From: Flavobacterium sp. UBA2787
Lineage (GTDB): Bacteria > Bacteroidota > Bacteroidia > Flavobacteriales > Flavobacteriaceae
DNA: 64,000 nucleotides
Direction: 5' to 3'
Assembly (NCBI GenBank): GCA_002352205.1
Contig: DEHZ01000002.1
Coordinates: 1-64,000, forward strand
Below are positions 62,505 to 64,000 of this stretch, piece by piece. The translations under genes and the position numbers were made by a program. The notes under the pieces were generated by a model that was given only the letters and a program-made list of their open reading frames with translations, did no database searches and was not told the DNA's origin. The stretch's first letter is position 1. The number at the start of each line of letters is the position of its first letter.

Positions 62505-64000
62505 CTAGGATTTAGATTGAGTTTCTTTTTCATCTTCTTCCACCAAAATATCAATGGTAGGTTGAGGGAATTCTTCTTGATTGGCAATTGTTTTTTCTAA
62601 AGATAGTAATAATGCCGGCAATAATAATAAATTAGATAGCATGGCAAAAAGCAAAGTAGCCGAAACTAATCCGCCCAAAGCAACCGTTCCACCAAAACTG
62701 GAAATCATGAATACTGAAAATCCAAAGAACAAAACGATGGAAGTGTAAAACATACTGACACCCGTTTCTCGCAAAGCGTTGAACACTGATTTTCTGATTT
62801 TCCAATTGTTTGCTTGTAATTCTTGGCGGTATTTGGCTAAGAAGTGAATCGTATCATCAACCGAAATTCCGAAAGCAATACTAAAAACTAAAATGGTTGA
62901 TGGTTTTATCGGAACTCCCAAATAACCCATAACTCCTGCTGTAATTATCAACGGTAATAAGTTTGGAATTAAGGAAATAAGTACCATTTTGAACGAACGA
63001 AACAAATATGCCATAAAAAGCGAAATCAGAAAAATGGCAAATAACAAGGATAAAACCAAATTGGTTACCAAATAATTTGTTCCTTTTTGGAACACTAATG
63101 CTTTTCCTGTCAAGGTAACCGTGTAGCGATCCGGCGGAAAAACTTTATTGATTTTATCCCAAAGCTTTTCTTCAATTTTTTCCATTTTATCAGTGCCAAT
63201 GTCTTTCATAAAAGTTGTAATTCGGGCATATTGACCTGTGGAATCCACATAACTTTTCATGAAATTTTCTTTACTGTTTTGGGTTGCATTTTTGGCATAA
63301 CTTAAAATAAAGCCTTGCTCTTGTGCAGTGGGTAATTCATAATAATCAGGATTTCCATTGTAGTAGGCTTGCTTCGAATATTTTACGACATTTACAATCG
63401 ACATCGGTTGAGAAAGTTCAGGAATTTCACTAATGATTTCTTGCACTTCTTCCATTTTTCGCAAAGTGGAAAGTTTTATTACACCTTTTTTTCGTTTGGT
63501 GTCAATCATTATTTCCAAAGGCATCACACCATCAAATTCTTTTTCAAAGAACAAAATATCTTTAAAAAAACCGGTTTTTTTAGGCATGTCTTCAATCAAA
63601 CTGCCGGAAATTTTCATTTGATATATCCCGATGATACTCACAACAAGAAGAATAACGGAGGTGATATAAATAGAAATACTATGATTTTTTACCGTTTTTT
63701 CAATCCAATTTACAAATGTTTTGGTGTAGGTTTTATCAAGATGCTCCAAATGTTTATCCTTTGGCAAAGGCATAAAGCTATAAATAATCGGAATAACCAA
63801 TAAACAAAGAATGAAAAGTAAAACAATGTTGATTGATGCAATAATTCCAAATTCTGTTAGCAATTCACTATCAGTTACGATAAATGTAGCGAAACCGGCA
63901 GCGGTAGTCAAATTGGTCATCAAAGTGGCATTTCCAACTTTAGAAATAACGCGTTGTAATGATTTGGCCTGATTTCCGTGTTTTTTTACTTCTTGCTGGT
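62505..64000 (-). CDS. MMPL-family RND transporter (5' end outside the window)
   Basis: The frame is open to the window edge, giving at least 498 residues without the N-terminus. It contains the second half of an RND/MMPL protein: hydrophobic SSD-like segments, periplasmic domain GIYQMKISGSLIEDMPKKTG, the core motif FGISVDDTIHFLAKYRQEL and C-terminal membrane helices (GFSVFMISSFGGTVALG). A partner protein with hopanoid- or lipid-transport-like RND roles is possible; substrate unknown. An internal ATG at 63921-63923 should not be mistaken for the start. C-terminal tail is acidic (EEDEKETQSKS). Confidence 0.9.
   Translation of the reverse strand, partial: QQEVKKHGNQAKSLQRVISKVGNATLMTNLTTAAGFATFIVTDSELLTEFGIIASINIVLLFILCLLVIPIIYSFMPLPKDKHLEHLDKTYTKTFVNWIEKTVKNHSISIYITSVILLVVSIIGIYQMKISGSLIEDMPKKTGFFKDILFFEKEFDGVMPLEIMIDTKRKKGVIKLSTLRKMEEVQEIISEIPELSQPMSIVNVVKYSKQAYYNGNPDYYELPTAQEQGFILSYAKNATQNSKENFMKSYVDSTGQYARITTFMKDIGTDKMEKIEEKLWDKINKVFPPDRYTVTLTGKALVFQKGTNYLVTNLVLSLLFAIFLISLFMAYLFRSFKMVLISLIPNLLPLIITAGVMGYLGVPIKPSTILVFSIAFGISVDDTIHFLAKYRQELQANNWKIRKSVFNALRETGVSMFYTSIVLFFGFSVFMISSFGGTVALGGLVSATLLFAMLSNLLLLPALLLSLEKTIANQEEFPQPTIDILVEEDEKETQSKS

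Overview
The window is AT-rich chromosomal DNA from a member of the Bacteroidota, most likely a Flavobacterium-like Flavobacteriaceae. The sequence evidence is: several secreted proteins ending in a type IX secretion (T9SS) type A sorting tail; promoters of the Bacteroidota form (TTG, about 19 nt, TAnnTTTG); few Shine-Dalgarno-like sites; lipoproteins with xxSC lipoboxes followed by Asp/Ser-rich linkers; and family matches throughout to flavobacterial proteins (HTTM/VKG carboxylase-like, DUF4476, long L25, TPR-AraC regulators). Genus is an inference.

Layout. 1-4.3 kb: tail of a T9SS cargo gene, a lipoprotein gene with an in-frame TGA just after its lipobox cysteine, bioB, an HTTM membrane protein and ribF. 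4.4-10.5 kb: two tandem paralogous secreted zinc metalloproteases. 10.6-13.7 kb: a small lipoprotein, pth, rplY and prs. 13.8-14.4 kb: tRNA-Leu(CAA) followed by a GIY-YIG nuclease ORF and a decayed second copy of the tRNA 3' half, carrying a 20-bp palindrome. 14.4-16.8 kb: a LuxR-type response regulator and histidine kinase pair. 17-21 kb: a very large repetitive head/S74-chaperone protein and a small secreted partner. 21-23.7 kb: DUF808 protein and two orphan genes separated by an attC-like hairpin. 23.7-29 kb: umuD/umuC, acetyltransferase, cold-shock protein, aspS. 29.4-37.2 kb: small secreted and lipoproteins and a TetR-TolC-adaptor-RND efflux operon with a clear promoter/operator. 37.3-43.8 kb: polyprenyl synthetase, a beta-barrel protein, sucA and sucB. 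44-52.4 kb: TPR-AraC regulator, giant RCC1/FN3 T9SS protein, DUF4476 protein, a T9SS FN3 protein, a retropepsin-like protease. 52.5-64 kb: tatD, an acyltransferase, asparaginase, tRNA-Ser(GGA), an ExbB/ExbD-type proton channel cluster, rpoN, asnS and a truncated MMPL/RND protein.

Most genes are housekeeping or typical flavobacterial envelope functions. The unusual material is in the gaps. (i) A tRNA-Leu/GIY-YIG unit in which the nuclease stop codon and last six residues are written by duplicated tRNA sequence. (ii) Three dispersed copies of a repeat whose hairpin arms differ in sequence between copies but stay self-complementary around a conserved core (AAAGCGACC...AGCTCTT). (iii) Four copies of a second repeat with a TTCGC-nn-GCGAA hairpin. 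(iv) An attC-like imperfect hairpin between two orphan genes. (v) A short TTG-rich repeat that appears to donate a promoter -33 element. No CRISPR array, integrase, transposase or rRNA operon was seen.
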